Assembly: GCA_002413395.1 (NCBI GenBank)
Contig: DHWX01000034.1
Span: 1 to 21,263 of the forward strand
Origin: Polaromonas sp. UBA5171
Lineage (GTDB): Bacteria; Pseudomonadota; Gammaproteobacteria; Burkholderiales; Burkholderiaceae_C
Direction: 5' to 3'
Length of the DNA: 21,263 nucleotides
Shown here: positions 14,456 through 21,263 of the stretch, piece by piece
How positions within the stretch are numbered: the first letter of the stretch is position 1
Layout of the letters: each line of letters starts with the position of its first letter
Made by a program: the position numbers and the translations under genes
The notes under the pieces: generated by a model
Told to the model about the DNA's origin: nothing
The model's input: the letters and a program-made list of their open reading frames with translations, nothing else
The model's database searches: none

Positions 14456-15637
14456 ATGGCGAACGATTTTCTCTTTACATCCGAATCCGTCTCCGAGGGC
14501 CATCCCGACAAGGTGGCTGACCAGATTTCCGATGCCGTCCTCGACGCGGTCTTCAAGCAGGATCCACGCTCGCGCGTTGCCGCCGAGACGCTGACCAACA
14601 CCGGCCTGGTGGTGCTGGCTGGCGAAATCACGACGAATGCGCACGTCGATTACATCCAGATCGCGCGCGACACCCTCAAGCGCATCGGCTATGACAACAC
14701 CGAGTTCGGTATTGACTACAAGGGCTGCGCCGTGCTGGTGGCCTATGACAAGCAAAGCAACGACATTGCCCAAGGCGTGAATCACGCATCGGACGACCAC
14801 CTCAACACCGGTGCCGGCGACCAGGGCCTGATGTTTGGCTATGCCTGCGACGAAACGCCCGAGTTGATGCCCGCGCCGATTTATTACGCGCACCGGCTGG
14901 TCGAGCGCCAGGCCCAGTTGCGCAAGGACGGGCGACTGCCCTTCCTGCGACCCGACGCCAAGAGCCAGGTGACCATGCGCTATGTGGATGGAAAACCGCA
15001 CTCCATCGACACGGTGGTGCTCTCGACCCAGCACAGCCCCGACCAGAGCGAAACCCCGACCAAAATGAAAGCCTCGTTCGTTGAGGCCATCATTGAAGAA
15101 ATCATCAAGCCGGTGCTGCCGAAGGAGTGGCTGAAAGATACCAAATACCTGATCAACCCGACCGGACGCTTTGTGATCGGCGGACCGCAAGGCGACTGCG
15201 GCCTGACCGGCCGCAAAATCATTGTCGATACTTACGGCGGAGCCTGCCCCCACGGCGGCGGCGCCTTCAGCGGCAAGGACCCCAGCAAGGTGGACCGTTC
15301 CGCTGCCTACGCCGCACGCTATGTCGCCAAAAACATCGTCGCCGCCGGCTTGGCCCGGCAGTGCCAGATTCAGGTGGCTTATGCCATTGGCGTGGCCCGG
15401 CCGATGAACGTGACGATCTATACCGAAGGCACCGGCGTGATCCCTGACGAAAAACTCTCGGCGTTGGTTAACGAACATTTTGACCTGCGCCCAAAGGGCA
15501 TCATCCAGATGCTGGACTTACTGCGGCCCATCTACGAAAAAACTGCGGCTTACGGTCACTTTGGCCGCGACGAGCCCGAGTTTTCGTGGGAGCGGACGGA
15601 TCGGGCAGCGCTGCTGCGCAGCGCTGCCGGCTTGTAA
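14456..15637 (+). CDS. metK: S-adenosylmethionine synthase
   Basis: MetK makes S-adenosylmethionine from methionine and ATP, releasing phosphate and pyrophosphate, and supplies the cell's methyl donor. The 393-residue product has the normal family length. It shows GHPDK (15-19), the ATP-site signature GAGDQGLMFGYA (119-130) and the phosphate loop GGGAFSGKDPSKVDRSAAYAAR (about 265-286). ATG 14456 is chosen because TGGAG lies 8 nt upstream and the protein begins MANDFLFTSESVSEGHPDK. An in-frame GTG at 14447 overlaps that ribosome binding site and is unlikely. The gene is divergent from the lipid A acyltransferases, has a structured leader, and ends one base from the stop of the convergent universal stress gene. 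Confidence 0.98.
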   Translation: MANDFLFTSESVSEGHPDKVADQISDAVLDAVFKQDPRSRVAAETLTNTGLVVLAGEITTNAHVDYIQIARDTLKRIGYDNTEFGIDYKGCAVLVAYDKQSNDIAQGVNHASDDHLNTGAGDQGLMFGYACDETPELMPAPIYYAHRLVERQAQLRKDGRLPFLRPDAKSQVTMRYVDGKPHSIDTVVLSTQHSPDQSETPTKMKASFVEAIIEEIIKPVLPKEWLKDTKYLINPTGRFVIGGPQGDCGLTGRKIIVDTYGGACPHGGGAFSGKDPSKVDRSAAYAARYVAKNIVAAGLARQCQIQVAYAIGVARPMNVTIYTEGTGVIPDEKLSALVNEHFDLRPKGIIQMLDLLRPIYEKTAAYGHFGRDEPEFSWERTDRAALLRSAAGL

Positions 15638-15638
15638 T

Positions 15639-16076
15639 TCAGGGTGTGATGACCACCAGCACGCTGCAAGGCGCGTGTTCGATCAAACTGCTTGACACCG
15701 AACCGCGCCACCAACGGGCAGCCCAGCTGTCCAGGTGCTTGTGGCCCACCACCACCAGATCAGCCTCGGCCTTGCGGGCGTACTGGGTGATTTCATCAAC
15801 GGTTTCACCGACCAGCACTTCACCACGGGCCTGATAACCAGCTTCCGCGAGCCGACGCAAGCCCTCGTCAAGGGTCGCCTGGTACTTGAGTTTTTCATCC
15901 TCCATCAGGTCTGGGCTATATACGCCACTTTCAACTCCGATCATGCCCATGTAAAGCGGCATGACAGCGACAAGAAACAGGGTTGCCTGACTCCACTGCG
16001 CAATGTCGCGGCAATCTAACAGGGCTTTCTGCCCAGCCTCCGAGCCGTTGTAAGCCAGCAAAATGCGTTTGTACAT
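15639..16076 (-). CDS. Universal stress protein, UspA family
   Basis: The 145-residue cytoplasmic protein has the single-domain Usp fold. It begins MYKRILLAYNGSEAGQKALLD, has LVGETVDEITQYARKAEADLVVVG in the middle and ends SSSLIEHAPCSVLVV. The ATP-binding signature G-2X-G-9X-G(S/T) is degenerate. The sequence GHKHLDSWAARWWRGS has His in place of the second Gly and one extra residue before GS, so nucleotide binding is uncertain. ATG 16076 is chosen because GGAG lies about 7 nt upstream; a TTG two codons earlier is possible. The role is probably stress survival, with no specific partner evident. It is convergent with metK (one base between stops) and divergent from groES. Confidence 0.9.
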   Translation of the reverse strand: MYKRILLAYNGSEAGQKALLDCRDIAQWSQATLFLVAVMPLYMGMIGVESGVYSPDLMEDEKLKYQATLDEGLRRLAEAGYQARGEVLVGETVDEITQYARKAEADLVVVGHKHLDSWAARWWRGSVSSSLIEHAPCSVLVVITP

Positions 16077-16224
16077 GATCAATCTCCGAAACGAGGATAG
16101 ACACTTTATGACACAGGTTCAGCATAAACCCTGCATCGGCACGGCGCAACTGACGCCACGTATTGTGCGCTGCGATCGCTGCAATTGATATTTCAGGAAA
16201 TTTGAGCCTGCTTGCGATCCATGA

Positions 16225-16251
16225 CTTGAAAACGCCACCAAACGCCCTTAT
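16225..16251 (+). promoter_or_regulatory. Heat-shock sigma-32-like promoter of groESL
   Basis: CTTGAAA (16225-16231), a 13-bp spacer and CCCTTAT (16245-16251) match the RpoH consensus CTTGAAA-N(11-16)-CCCCATNT well in the -35 and moderately in the -10. Transcription would start close to the CIRCE element just downstream. Confidence 0.75.
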
Positions 16252-16253
16252 GA

Positions 16254-16280
16254 TTAGCACTCGATGATATTGAGTGCTAA
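16254..16280. promoter_or_regulatory. CIRCE operator (HrcA binding site)
   Basis: TTAGCACTC, nine bases, GAGTGCTAA is an exact match to the CIRCE inverted repeat bound by the repressor HrcA. It lies just downstream of the sigma-32-like promoter, 94 bp before groES, so groESL probably has both positive RpoH and negative HrcA control. Confidence 0.96.
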
Positions 16281-16374
16281 CAAGCTATCTTCATCATCAC
16301 AAGTTAATGAGCACCAACTTATCGGGTTGGTGCTTTTTGATTCCCAAACCATTGTTTTCAAACAAGGAGCTCTC

Positions 16375-16665
16375 ATGAAACTTCGTCCCCTGCACGACCG
16401 CGTGATCGTCAAACGCGTCGAAAACGAAACCAAAACTGCCTCTGGCATTGTCATTCCTGACAGTGCCGCCGAAAAGCCTGATCAAGGTGAAGTGCTGGCC
16501 GTTGGCCCAGGTAAAAAGAATGACAAGGGCGAGCTCAGCCCGATGGCCGTCAAGGTCGGCGACCGCGTCCTGTTCGGCAAATACAGCGGCCAGACCGTCA
16601 AGGTCGATGGCGACGAACTGCTTGTCATGAAGGAAGACGACCTGTTTGCGGTCGTTGAGAAATAA
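16375..16665 (+). CDS. groES: Co-chaperonin GroES
   Basis: This 96-residue protein forms the heptameric lid of the GroEL folding chamber. The sequence MKLRPLHDRVIVKRVENETK, the mobile loop TASGIVIPDSAAEKP and the C-terminal DDLFAVVEK are canonical. The start has AAGGAG 5-6 nt upstream. It is the first gene of the groES-groEL operon, 50 bp before groEL, under the CIRCE element and a heat-shock type promoter. Confidence 0.98.
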   Translation: MKLRPLHDRVIVKRVENETKTASGIVIPDSAAEKPDQGEVLAVGPGKKNDKGELSPMAVKVGDRVLFGKYSGQTVKVDGDELLVMKEDDLFAVVEK

Positions 16666-16715
16666 GTTTCTCAACTTTCATACATCATCAATCAACTGAA
16701 TCTGGAGAATTAATC

Positions 16716-18368
16716 ATGGCAGCAAAAGACGTCATTTTCGGCGGTGAAGCCCGCGCACGCATGGTCGAGGGTGTCAACATCCTGGCCAACGCCGTTAAGG
16801 TCACCCTCGGCCCCAAAGGCCGCAACGTGGTACTTGAGCGCTCATTCGGCGCCCCCACCGTGACCAAGGACGGCGTGTCCGTCGCCAAAGAAATCGAGCT
16901 CAAGGACAAACTGCAGAACATGGGTGCGCAGATGGTCAAGGAAGTAGCTTCCAAGACCAGCGACCTGGCTGGTGACGGCACCACCACCGCCACCGTACTG
17001 GCCCAAGCCATCGTGCGCGAAGGCATGAAATACGTGGCGGCCGGCATGAACCCGATGGATCTGAAGCGCGGCATCGACAAGGCAGTGACGGCCCTGGTCG
17101 CCGAACTGAAGAAGGCATCCAAAGCCACCACCACCTCCAAGGAAATCGCGCAAGTCGGCTCCATTTCAGCCAACAGCGACGAAACCATTGGCAAGATCAT
17201 TGCCGATGCCATGGACAAGGTCGGCAAGGAAGGCGTGATCACCGTCGAAGACGGCAAGTCGCTGGAAAGCGAACTTGACGTGGTTGAAGGCATGCAGTTT
17301 GACCGCGGCTATCTCTCCCCTTACTTCATCAACAACCCTGAAAAGCAGTCCGCCCTGCTCGACGACCCGTTTGTGCTGCTCTACGACAAGAAGATCAGCA
17401 ACATCCGTGATCTGCTGCCCACCCTGGAGCAAGTCGCCAAGGCCGGCCGTCCGCTCTTGATCATTGCCGAAGAAGTTGAAGGCGAAGCGCTGGCAACTTT
17501 GGTCGTGAACACCCTGCGCGGCATCCTGAAAGTGGTGGCGGTCAAGGCCCCCGGTTTCGGCGACCGTCGCAAGGCCATGCTGGAAGACATTGCCGTGCTG
17601 ACCGGCGGCAAAGTGATTGCCGAAGAAGTCGGCATGTCGCTTGAAAAAGTAACGCTGGCTGACCTCGGTCAGGCCAAGCGCATTGAGGTGGGCAAGGAAA
17701 ACACCACAATCATCGACGGTGCCGGTGCCTCTGGTGATATTGAAGCACGCGTCAAGCAGGTGCGTGTCCAGATCGAGGAAGCCACCAGCGACTACGACCG
17801 TGAAAAACTGCAGGAACGCGTGGCCAAGCTGGCCGGCGGTGTTGCCGTGATCAAGGTCGGCGCTGCCACCGAAGTCGAAATGAAGGAAAAGAAAGCCCGC
17901 GTCGAAGACGCCCTGCACGCTACCCGCGCTGCAGTGGAAGAAGGCATTGTGGCCGGTGGCGGCGTAGCGCTGCTGCGTGCCAAGCAGGCCGCTGGCAAAA
18001 TCAAAGGTGACAATGCTGACCAGGATGCCGGCATCAAGCTGGTGCTGCGCGCCATCGAAGCGCCTCTGCGCGAGATTGTGTACAACGCAGGCGGCGAAGC
18101 TTCTGTGGTGGTGAACGCCGTGATGGCTGGCAAGGGCAACTACGGCTTCAACGCTGCCAATGACACCTACGGCGACATGATCGAAATGGGTATTCTGGAC
18201 CCTACGAAAGTGACCCGCACGGCCCTGCAAAACGCAGCCTCCGTGGCCTCGCTGATGCTCACAACCGAAGCCATGGTGGCCGAGTCTCCAAAAGACGAAT
18301 CACCAGCTGGCGGCGGCATGGGTGGTGGCATGGGCGGCATGGGTGGCATGGGCGACATGGGCATGTAA
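16716..18368 (+). CDS. groEL: Chaperonin GroEL
   Basis: This is the 60-kDa chaperonin, a cytoplasmic double heptamer that folds proteins with GroES and ATP. The 550-residue product has the expected N-terminus (MAAKDVIFGGEARARMVEGVN), the ATP-site segments TLGPKGRNVVLER and GDGTTTATVLAQ, and the ALHATRAAVEEGIVAGGGVAL block. The C-terminal GGM-rich tail (GGGMGGGMGGMGGMGDMGM) lines the cavity in functional GroEL. GGAGA lies 8 nt before the ATG. No lesion is visible. It is cotranscribed with groES and followed by a strong terminator. Confidence 0.99.
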   Translation: MAAKDVIFGGEARARMVEGVNILANAVKVTLGPKGRNVVLERSFGAPTVTKDGVSVAKEIELKDKLQNMGAQMVKEVASKTSDLAGDGTTTATVLAQAIVREGMKYVAAGMNPMDLKRGIDKAVTALVAELKKASKATTTSKEIAQVGSISANSDETIGKIIADAMDKVGKEGVITVEDGKSLESELDVVEGMQFDRGYLSPYFINNPEKQSALLDDPFVLLYDKKISNIRDLLPTLEQVAKAGRPLLIIAEEVEGEALATLVVNTLRGILKVVAVKAPGFGDRRKAMLEDIAVLTGGKVIAEEVGMSLEKVTLADLGQAKRIEVGKENTTIIDGAGASGDIEARVKQVRVQIEEATSDYDREKLQERVAKLAGGVAVIKVGAATEVEMKEKKARVEDALHATRAAVEEGIVAGGGVALLRAKQAAGKIKGDNADQDAGIKLVLRAIEAPLREIVYNAGGEASVVVNAVMAGKGNYGFNAANDTYGDMIEMGILDPTKVTRTALQNAASVASLMLTTEAMVAESPKDESPAGGGMGGGMGGMGGMGDMGM

Positions 18369-18373
18369 GAAAA

Positions 18374-18430
18374 ATGGATCCAGGCACGGATTTTCCGGAG
18401 GGAAATCGGGCCACCTGACTCCATATTTTT
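18374..18430 (+). terminator. Possible first terminator hairpin after groEL
   Basis: ATGGA (18374-18378) and CAGG (18381-18384) pair with CCTG (18414-18417) and TCCAT (18420-18424). An inner dyad GATTTTCC/GGAAATC lies within, and A plus five T (18426-18430) follow. Internal loops weaken it, so it may assist the stronger terminator that follows. Confidence 0.4.
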
Positions 18431-18436
18431 CTCATC

Positions 18437-18473
18437 AAAAAACCCGCAAGGCGCAAACCTTGCGGGTTTTTTT
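18437..18473 (+). terminator. Rho-independent terminator of groESL
   Basis: AACCCGCAAGG (18441-18451), loop CGCAAA, CCTTGCGGGTT (18458-18468) form an 11-bp perfect stem. An A-run precedes it and seven T end at 18473. Confidence 0.95.
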
Positions 18474-18479
18474 CATGGG

Positions 18480-18795
18480 CATGTCATAGTCAGCGCAATG
18501 AGGCCAATGACCGTGAGCTTAATTTTCATAAGACATGGTTTGTGCTGGCGCTCCAGCCCGTAGCGCCTGGACTATCACCCGGGCATATCCATTGAGTTTT
18601 TGGGTATCAGCGACTACCTAGTGGTAATTTCCAATTCAGGCCGCACGCACGACCTGATGGCGCCTGCAACACCGTCCGTAAAAACGGTGCCCACCATCAT
18701 TGGCATCACGGCCACCGGCTCACAGCGGCCACGCCTGAAGAGAATGTTAGCTATTCTCCGTCCCACCGAGGGACAAGGGACTCATGCCCGAGGCC
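18480..18795. other. Gap between groESL terminator and amidohydrolase gene
   Basis: No intact gene is present in these 316 bases. The gap holds a decayed SIS-domain fragment (listed separately) and an inverted repeat GGCGCT (18547-18552) / AGCGCC (18562-18567) with a 9-nt loop. No terminator was recognised for the facing amidohydrolase gene. Confidence 0.6.
18597..18737 (+). pseudogene. SIS-domain remnant of an RpiR/HexR-type regulator
   Basis: The plus strand reads LGISDYLVVISNSGRTHDLM and then IIGITATGS, matching the sugar-phosphate-binding SIS domain of RpiR-family repressors (typically VVISNSGRTRDLMDAA, then VRKNGATTIIGITATGS). Between these two blocks the expected NTVRKNGA is readable only in a different frame, so two compensating indels are present. 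No helix-turn-helix region or rest of the SIS domain is visible, and normal members are about 280 residues. This is the relict of a deleted regulator gene and not a functional protein. The assignment is from remembered motifs. Confidence 0.65.
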
Positions 18796-20124
18796 TCAGG
18801 AAAGCGGCAAAGCCCGTTCCACGATGCCGGCAAACAGCGCCGCACCCAGCGGCAGCACCTGATCGTTGAAGTCGTAGCAGCTGTTGTGCAGGAAGTGGCT
18901 GCCCACGCCGCCCACACTGCCACCCTTGCCGTCAGGCAGTTGCTCGCCTTGGCCAAGGCGGAGATAGGCGCCTGGCTTGACCTTGAGCATGAAAGAGAAA
19001 TCTTCCGCGCCCATGCTGGGCTCCAGGTTATGCTCGACGTTTCCCGGGCCCACGAGTTGGTCAGCAACCGCTGCCGCCAGTGCAGACTCGGCCGGTGAGT
19101 TGATGGTCGCCGGGTACAGGCGTTCGTATTTGACCGTAGCGGTCGCGCCAAAACCCTGCGCCACCGCTGTGCAAAGCTCATGCAAACGCCGCTCGATCAG
19201 GTTTTGTATTTCGGGCTTGAAGGTGCGCACGGTGCCTACCAGGGTGGCACTGCCGGGCACCACGCTCATGGCACCCATGTCACCGGCCTGCATGGCGCAC
19301 AAACTGACCACGGCGTTGTCCATGGCTTTCACGTTACGCGAAACAATGCTCTGCACTGCCGTAATGATGTGAGCAGCCACCAGCACCGGATCCACCGTGA
19401 GATAGGCATGCGCACCGTGGCCGCCCTTGCCCGTGATCTCGATCGTGATGCGGTCGGCCGCCGCCATCATGGGCCCGGGGTTGATGCCTATGGTGCCAGG
19501 CCGCATGGCGGGCCAGTTGTGCATGGCGTAAATCGCCTGCACCGGAAAGCGCTCAAACAGTCCCTCCCTGATCATGGCGTCGGCGCCGCCACGCCCCTCT
19601 TCCGCAGGCTGGAACACCAACACGGCATCACCGGCAAAGCGGCGGGTTTCGGCCAAGTAACGCGCTGCGCCCACCAGCATGGTAGTGTGGCCGTCGTGAC
19701 CGCAACCGTGCATCAACCCGGTCTTGGAGGATTTCCAGACAAACTCGTTGTGCTCGGTCATGGGCAGCGCATCCATGTCAGCGCGCAAGCCCACCATGGG
19801 CCGCAGTTCAGAAGTCAAGGCGGACTTGAAGCCCGTACCGGTTTGCTGGCCCCTGATGACGGCAACCACGCCGGTTTTTCCGATGCCCGTGTGCACCTCA
19901 TCCGCCCCACACAATTTGAGCGCATGGGCCACCCGGCTGGAGGTGTAAACCTCTTCAAAGCCAAGTTCCGGGTGCGCATGCAAGTCTCGCCGAAACGCCG
20001 TCAGCTCCAGATGAAACCGTGTAATCTGGGCAAAGGCGCGGCCATTGGCCAGCAATTGACCCGCCCGGGTAAAGCCACCAGAAAGCGGCTGCAGGGTATC
20101 TTCATCAATAGTAGGGTGCCTCAT
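18796..20124 (-). CDS. M20-family amidohydrolase (hippurate/N-acyl amino acid hydrolase type)
   Basis: This is a cytoplasmic metal-dependent amidase of peptidase family M20D, which includes hippurate hydrolase and IAA-amino acid hydrolases. The substrate is not determinable. The 442-residue product has the N-terminal FRRDLHAHPELGFEE (about 44-58). Metal-binding residues C141 and H143 lie in MHGCGHDGHTTML, followed by E175-E176 in FQPAEEGRGG, H202 in AMHNWP, E374 in MGAEDFSFM and H413 in FLHNSCYDFND. The dimerisation domain includes GKGGHGAHAYLTVDP. All expected ligands are present. It is longer than usual (about 390-400) owing to an N-terminal extension of about 40 residues and a small insertion near 93-108 (QQTGTGFKSALTSELR). 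The ATG has AAGGA about 5 nt upstream, which supports the long form. Confidence 0.92.
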   Translation of the reverse strand: MRHPTIDEDTLQPLSGGFTRAGQLLANGRAFAQITRFHLELTAFRRDLHAHPELGFEEVYTSSRVAHALKLCGADEVHTGIGKTGVVAVIRGQQTGTGFKSALTSELRPMVGLRADMDALPMTEHNEFVWKSSKTGLMHGCGHDGHTTMLVGAARYLAETRRFAGDAVLVFQPAEEGRGGADAMIREGLFERFPVQAIYAMHNWPAMRPGTIGINPGPMMAAADRITIEITGKGGHGAHAYLTVDPVLVAAHIITAVQSIVSRNVKAMDNAVVSLCAMQAGDMGAMSVVPGSATLVGTVRTFKPEIQNLIERRLHELCTAVAQGFGATATVKYERLYPATINSPAESALAAAVADQLVGPGNVEHNLEPSMGAEDFSFMLKVKPGAYLRLGQGEQLPDGKGGSVGGVGSHFLHNSCYDFNDQVLPLGAALFAGIVERALPLS

Positions 20125-20325
20125 TTTTTCCTTGTTGAGGGCTCAATTTGCATTAGAGGAAATTGGAATCTGACCCTCCTATTTTCCCCTGAAAATGACG
20201 ACCAGGGTACGGCTTTGTATGAAGAGGTAACTCGGTTTTATGGAAAACCTAGTGCAATCAAACCAAAACCCGAAAATACCGGATGAAAATTAAAATTTGA
20301 CCGCCCCGATTTTTCCAGTTTTTGC
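20125..20325. other. Gap with imperfect direct repeats, possible insertion-sequence debris
   Basis: No gene is recognised. Two similar segments in the same orientation, near 20159-20189 (AATCTGACCCTCCTATTTTC) and 20286-20316 (AATTTGACCGCCCCGATTTT), are about 125 bp apart. TGACC-N-CC motifs of this kind recall the terminal repeats of IS21-type elements. The DNA between them has no transposase motif I can identify. The gap must also contain the amidohydrolase promoter, which I could not place. Confidence 0.4.
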
Positions 20326-20327
20326 AT

Positions 20328-20363
20328 AAAAAAAAACCGCCAGCTTGTGGGCTGGCGGTTTTT
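20328..20363 (-). terminator. Rho-independent terminator of the porin gene
   Basis: AACCGCCAGC (20335-20344), loop TTGTGG, GCTGGCGGTT (20351-20360) form a perfect 10-bp stem. On the minus strand nine T follow (plus-strand A-run 20328-20336). A T-run on the plus side (20359-20363) suggests it could act in both directions. Confidence 0.92.
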
Positions 20364-20399
20364 ATGAACCAATGGCGGCTGGCCTAGGCCAGCGTGCCA

Positions 20400-21250
20400 T
20401 TAGAAGTTGTGGCGAACACCGAGAGTGTAGCCGTTGATGTTTTGGTTGGTGTTAGTGCCAACAACCATTGGGTTAGTAGCAGTAATTTTGCCCTTGCCAT
20501 CACGCAAGAAGGCAGCGTACAGGAAAGTGCGCTTGGACAGGGGGTACTTGGCTTCCAACAGGAAGTCGGTATCGCTGTATTCGGTATCCCGTGCGATGTC
20601 AGCAGTCAGAATAACAGGGCCGGTGGTGGCGCTGGCACCCAGGGTGTAGCCCCTGTTGAGGATATTGCCAGCATTGTCTTTGTACCTGTTATAGCTGGCA
20701 GCAACCGCGACCATACCAAAGGTGTACTTGCCGCCCAACACAGCGCCGACGTTGCCATCCTGAACCTTGTTGTAGGCGAGAGAAGCAACGATCGGACCGT
20801 TGGCATAGGTGGCAGCCAGGTCATATTTGCCTGCAGGTTGGCCTGCATTGTTGAGAGTAGTCCCATTGCCCTTCGCAATATTGCTGGCGGAGAACGAGAA
20901 ACCGCCGAAGTTGGGCGAGTTGTACATCATCACATTGCTGTCACGTGGACCAGCGCCATTGAAACCGAACTGGTTGCCCACCACGCCATAGTTGGCGGTG
21001 CCAGTCAGTTCCCACGAAGCAATGCTGTAGAACGAGGTCGTGAGCGTGCGACCGAGACGAACTTCACCGAAATTGCCCATCAAGGACACGTTGGCAGCGC
21101 GGGCAAACAGGGTACCGCCGCTGGTATTGCCAGCACCGGTGCCCAGAACCAAGCCACCTTCAAAGTTGAAACCAGCTTTCAGGCCGCCGCCCAAGTCTTC
21201 AACGCCACGGAAACCGAAACGCGAGTTGCCATTGTTGAGAACGTTGGACG
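20400..21250 (-). CDS. Gram-negative trimeric porin, partial (5' end missing)
   Basis: This is the C-terminal 283 codons of an outer-membrane general diffusion porin of the betaproteobacterial Omp32/OmpC-like family. The frame is open through the last genomic base before the adapter, so the signal peptide and first beta strand are cut off. Visible features are SNVLNNGNSRFGFRGVEDLG followed by GGLKAGFNFEGG near the break. The segment VSLMGNFGEVRLGRTLTTSF precedes the constriction loop, and alternating beta strands follow. The protein ends YTLGVRHNF, with the C-terminal Phe needed for BAM recognition. Full-length relatives are about 330-350 residues, so roughly 50-60 are missing. A strong terminator follows. 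Confidence 0.93.
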
Positions 21251-21263
21251 CTGTCTCTTATAC
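21251..21263. other. Nextera/Tn5 mosaic-end adapter remnant (right end)
   Basis: CTGTCTCTTATAC is the start of the reverse-complement Tn5 mosaic end and mirrors the adapter at position 1. It is library sequence, so the true genomic end is base 21250. Confidence 0.95.

Noticed and set aside
14393..15478. 361-codon open frame antisense to metK
   Set aside because: It mirrors the metK coding strand (His/Gly/Val-rich shadow protein) and has no ribosome binding site or family motif.
17166..18230. 354-codon open frame antisense to groEL
   Set aside because: It is a shadow of the biased groEL codon use, and the product is His/Phe-rich without motifs.
19180..20286. 368-codon plus-strand frame opposite the amidohydrolase
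   Set aside because: Nearly all of it is antisense to a well-supported M20 gene. Only the last ~50 codons lie in the gap, and these are covered under the possible IS debris.
1..21263. CRISPR array, tRNA, rRNA, prophage or toxin-antitoxin loci
   Set aside because: No regularly spaced repeats, tRNA-like cloverleaf, rRNA segment, phage gene or small toxin-antitoxin pair was seen on either strand.

Overview
The window looks like a chromosomal contig from a betaproteobacterium of the Burkholderiales, most likely Comamonadaceae (Polaromonas/Rhodoferax-like). This rests on remembered protein sequence character and gene order: glnA-DUF4124-ntrB-ntrC, engB divergent from a cytochrome c4 gene, msrPQ, a tandem pair of lipid A acyltransferases divergent from metK, a CIRCE-controlled groESL, and an Omp32-type porin. 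No search was possible. Both ends carry part of the Tn5/Nextera mosaic end (1-14 and 21251-21263), so the outermost bases are sequencing-library sequence and the porin is cut by the contig edge.

Layout. 15-5182: nitrogen block on the minus strand. glnA has a sigma-54 type promoter, a perfect NtrC dyad about 170 bp upstream and a weaker second site. It is followed by a terminator, a small secreted DUF4124 protein, and then ntrB and ntrC. 5183-7832: a CinA-type molybdopterin-binding-domain protein and an EI24/CysZ-like membrane protein (minus), divergent from an alpha/beta hydrolase (plus). 7829-9512: msrQ and msrP, the periplasmic methionine sulfoxide repair system. 9513-9921: a decayed C-terminal remnant of the System II cytochrome c assembly gene ccsB, with no resB. 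9922-10638: diheme cytochrome c4. 10858-12485 (plus): EngB GTPase, then an epoxide-hydrolase-like gene that appears to have lost about 30 internal residues. 12527-14280 (minus): two lipid A acyltransferases joined by a TTGA stop/start overlap. 14333-15637 (plus): metK behind a strong -10 element and a highly structured leader. 15639-16076 (minus): universal stress protein. 16225-18473 (plus): groES-groEL with a sigma-32-like promoter, a perfect CIRCE operator and a strong terminator. 18480-18795: a non-coding gap holding a frameshifted SIS-domain remnant of an RpiR/HexR-type regulator. 18796-20124 (minus): M20 amidohydrolase. 20125-20399: a gap with two imperfect direct repeats, possibly insertion-sequence debris, and the porin terminator. 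20400-21250 (minus): the partial porin.

Most of the window is conserved housekeeping sequence, and I do not see an unknown multi-gene system. The points most worth a second look are the structured metK leader with a possible loop-to-ribosome-binding-site pairing, the eroded ResB/CcsB locus beside a c-type cytochrome gene, the internally deleted hydrolase, the RpiR remnant, and the well-formed NtrC/sigma-54 control region of glnA.
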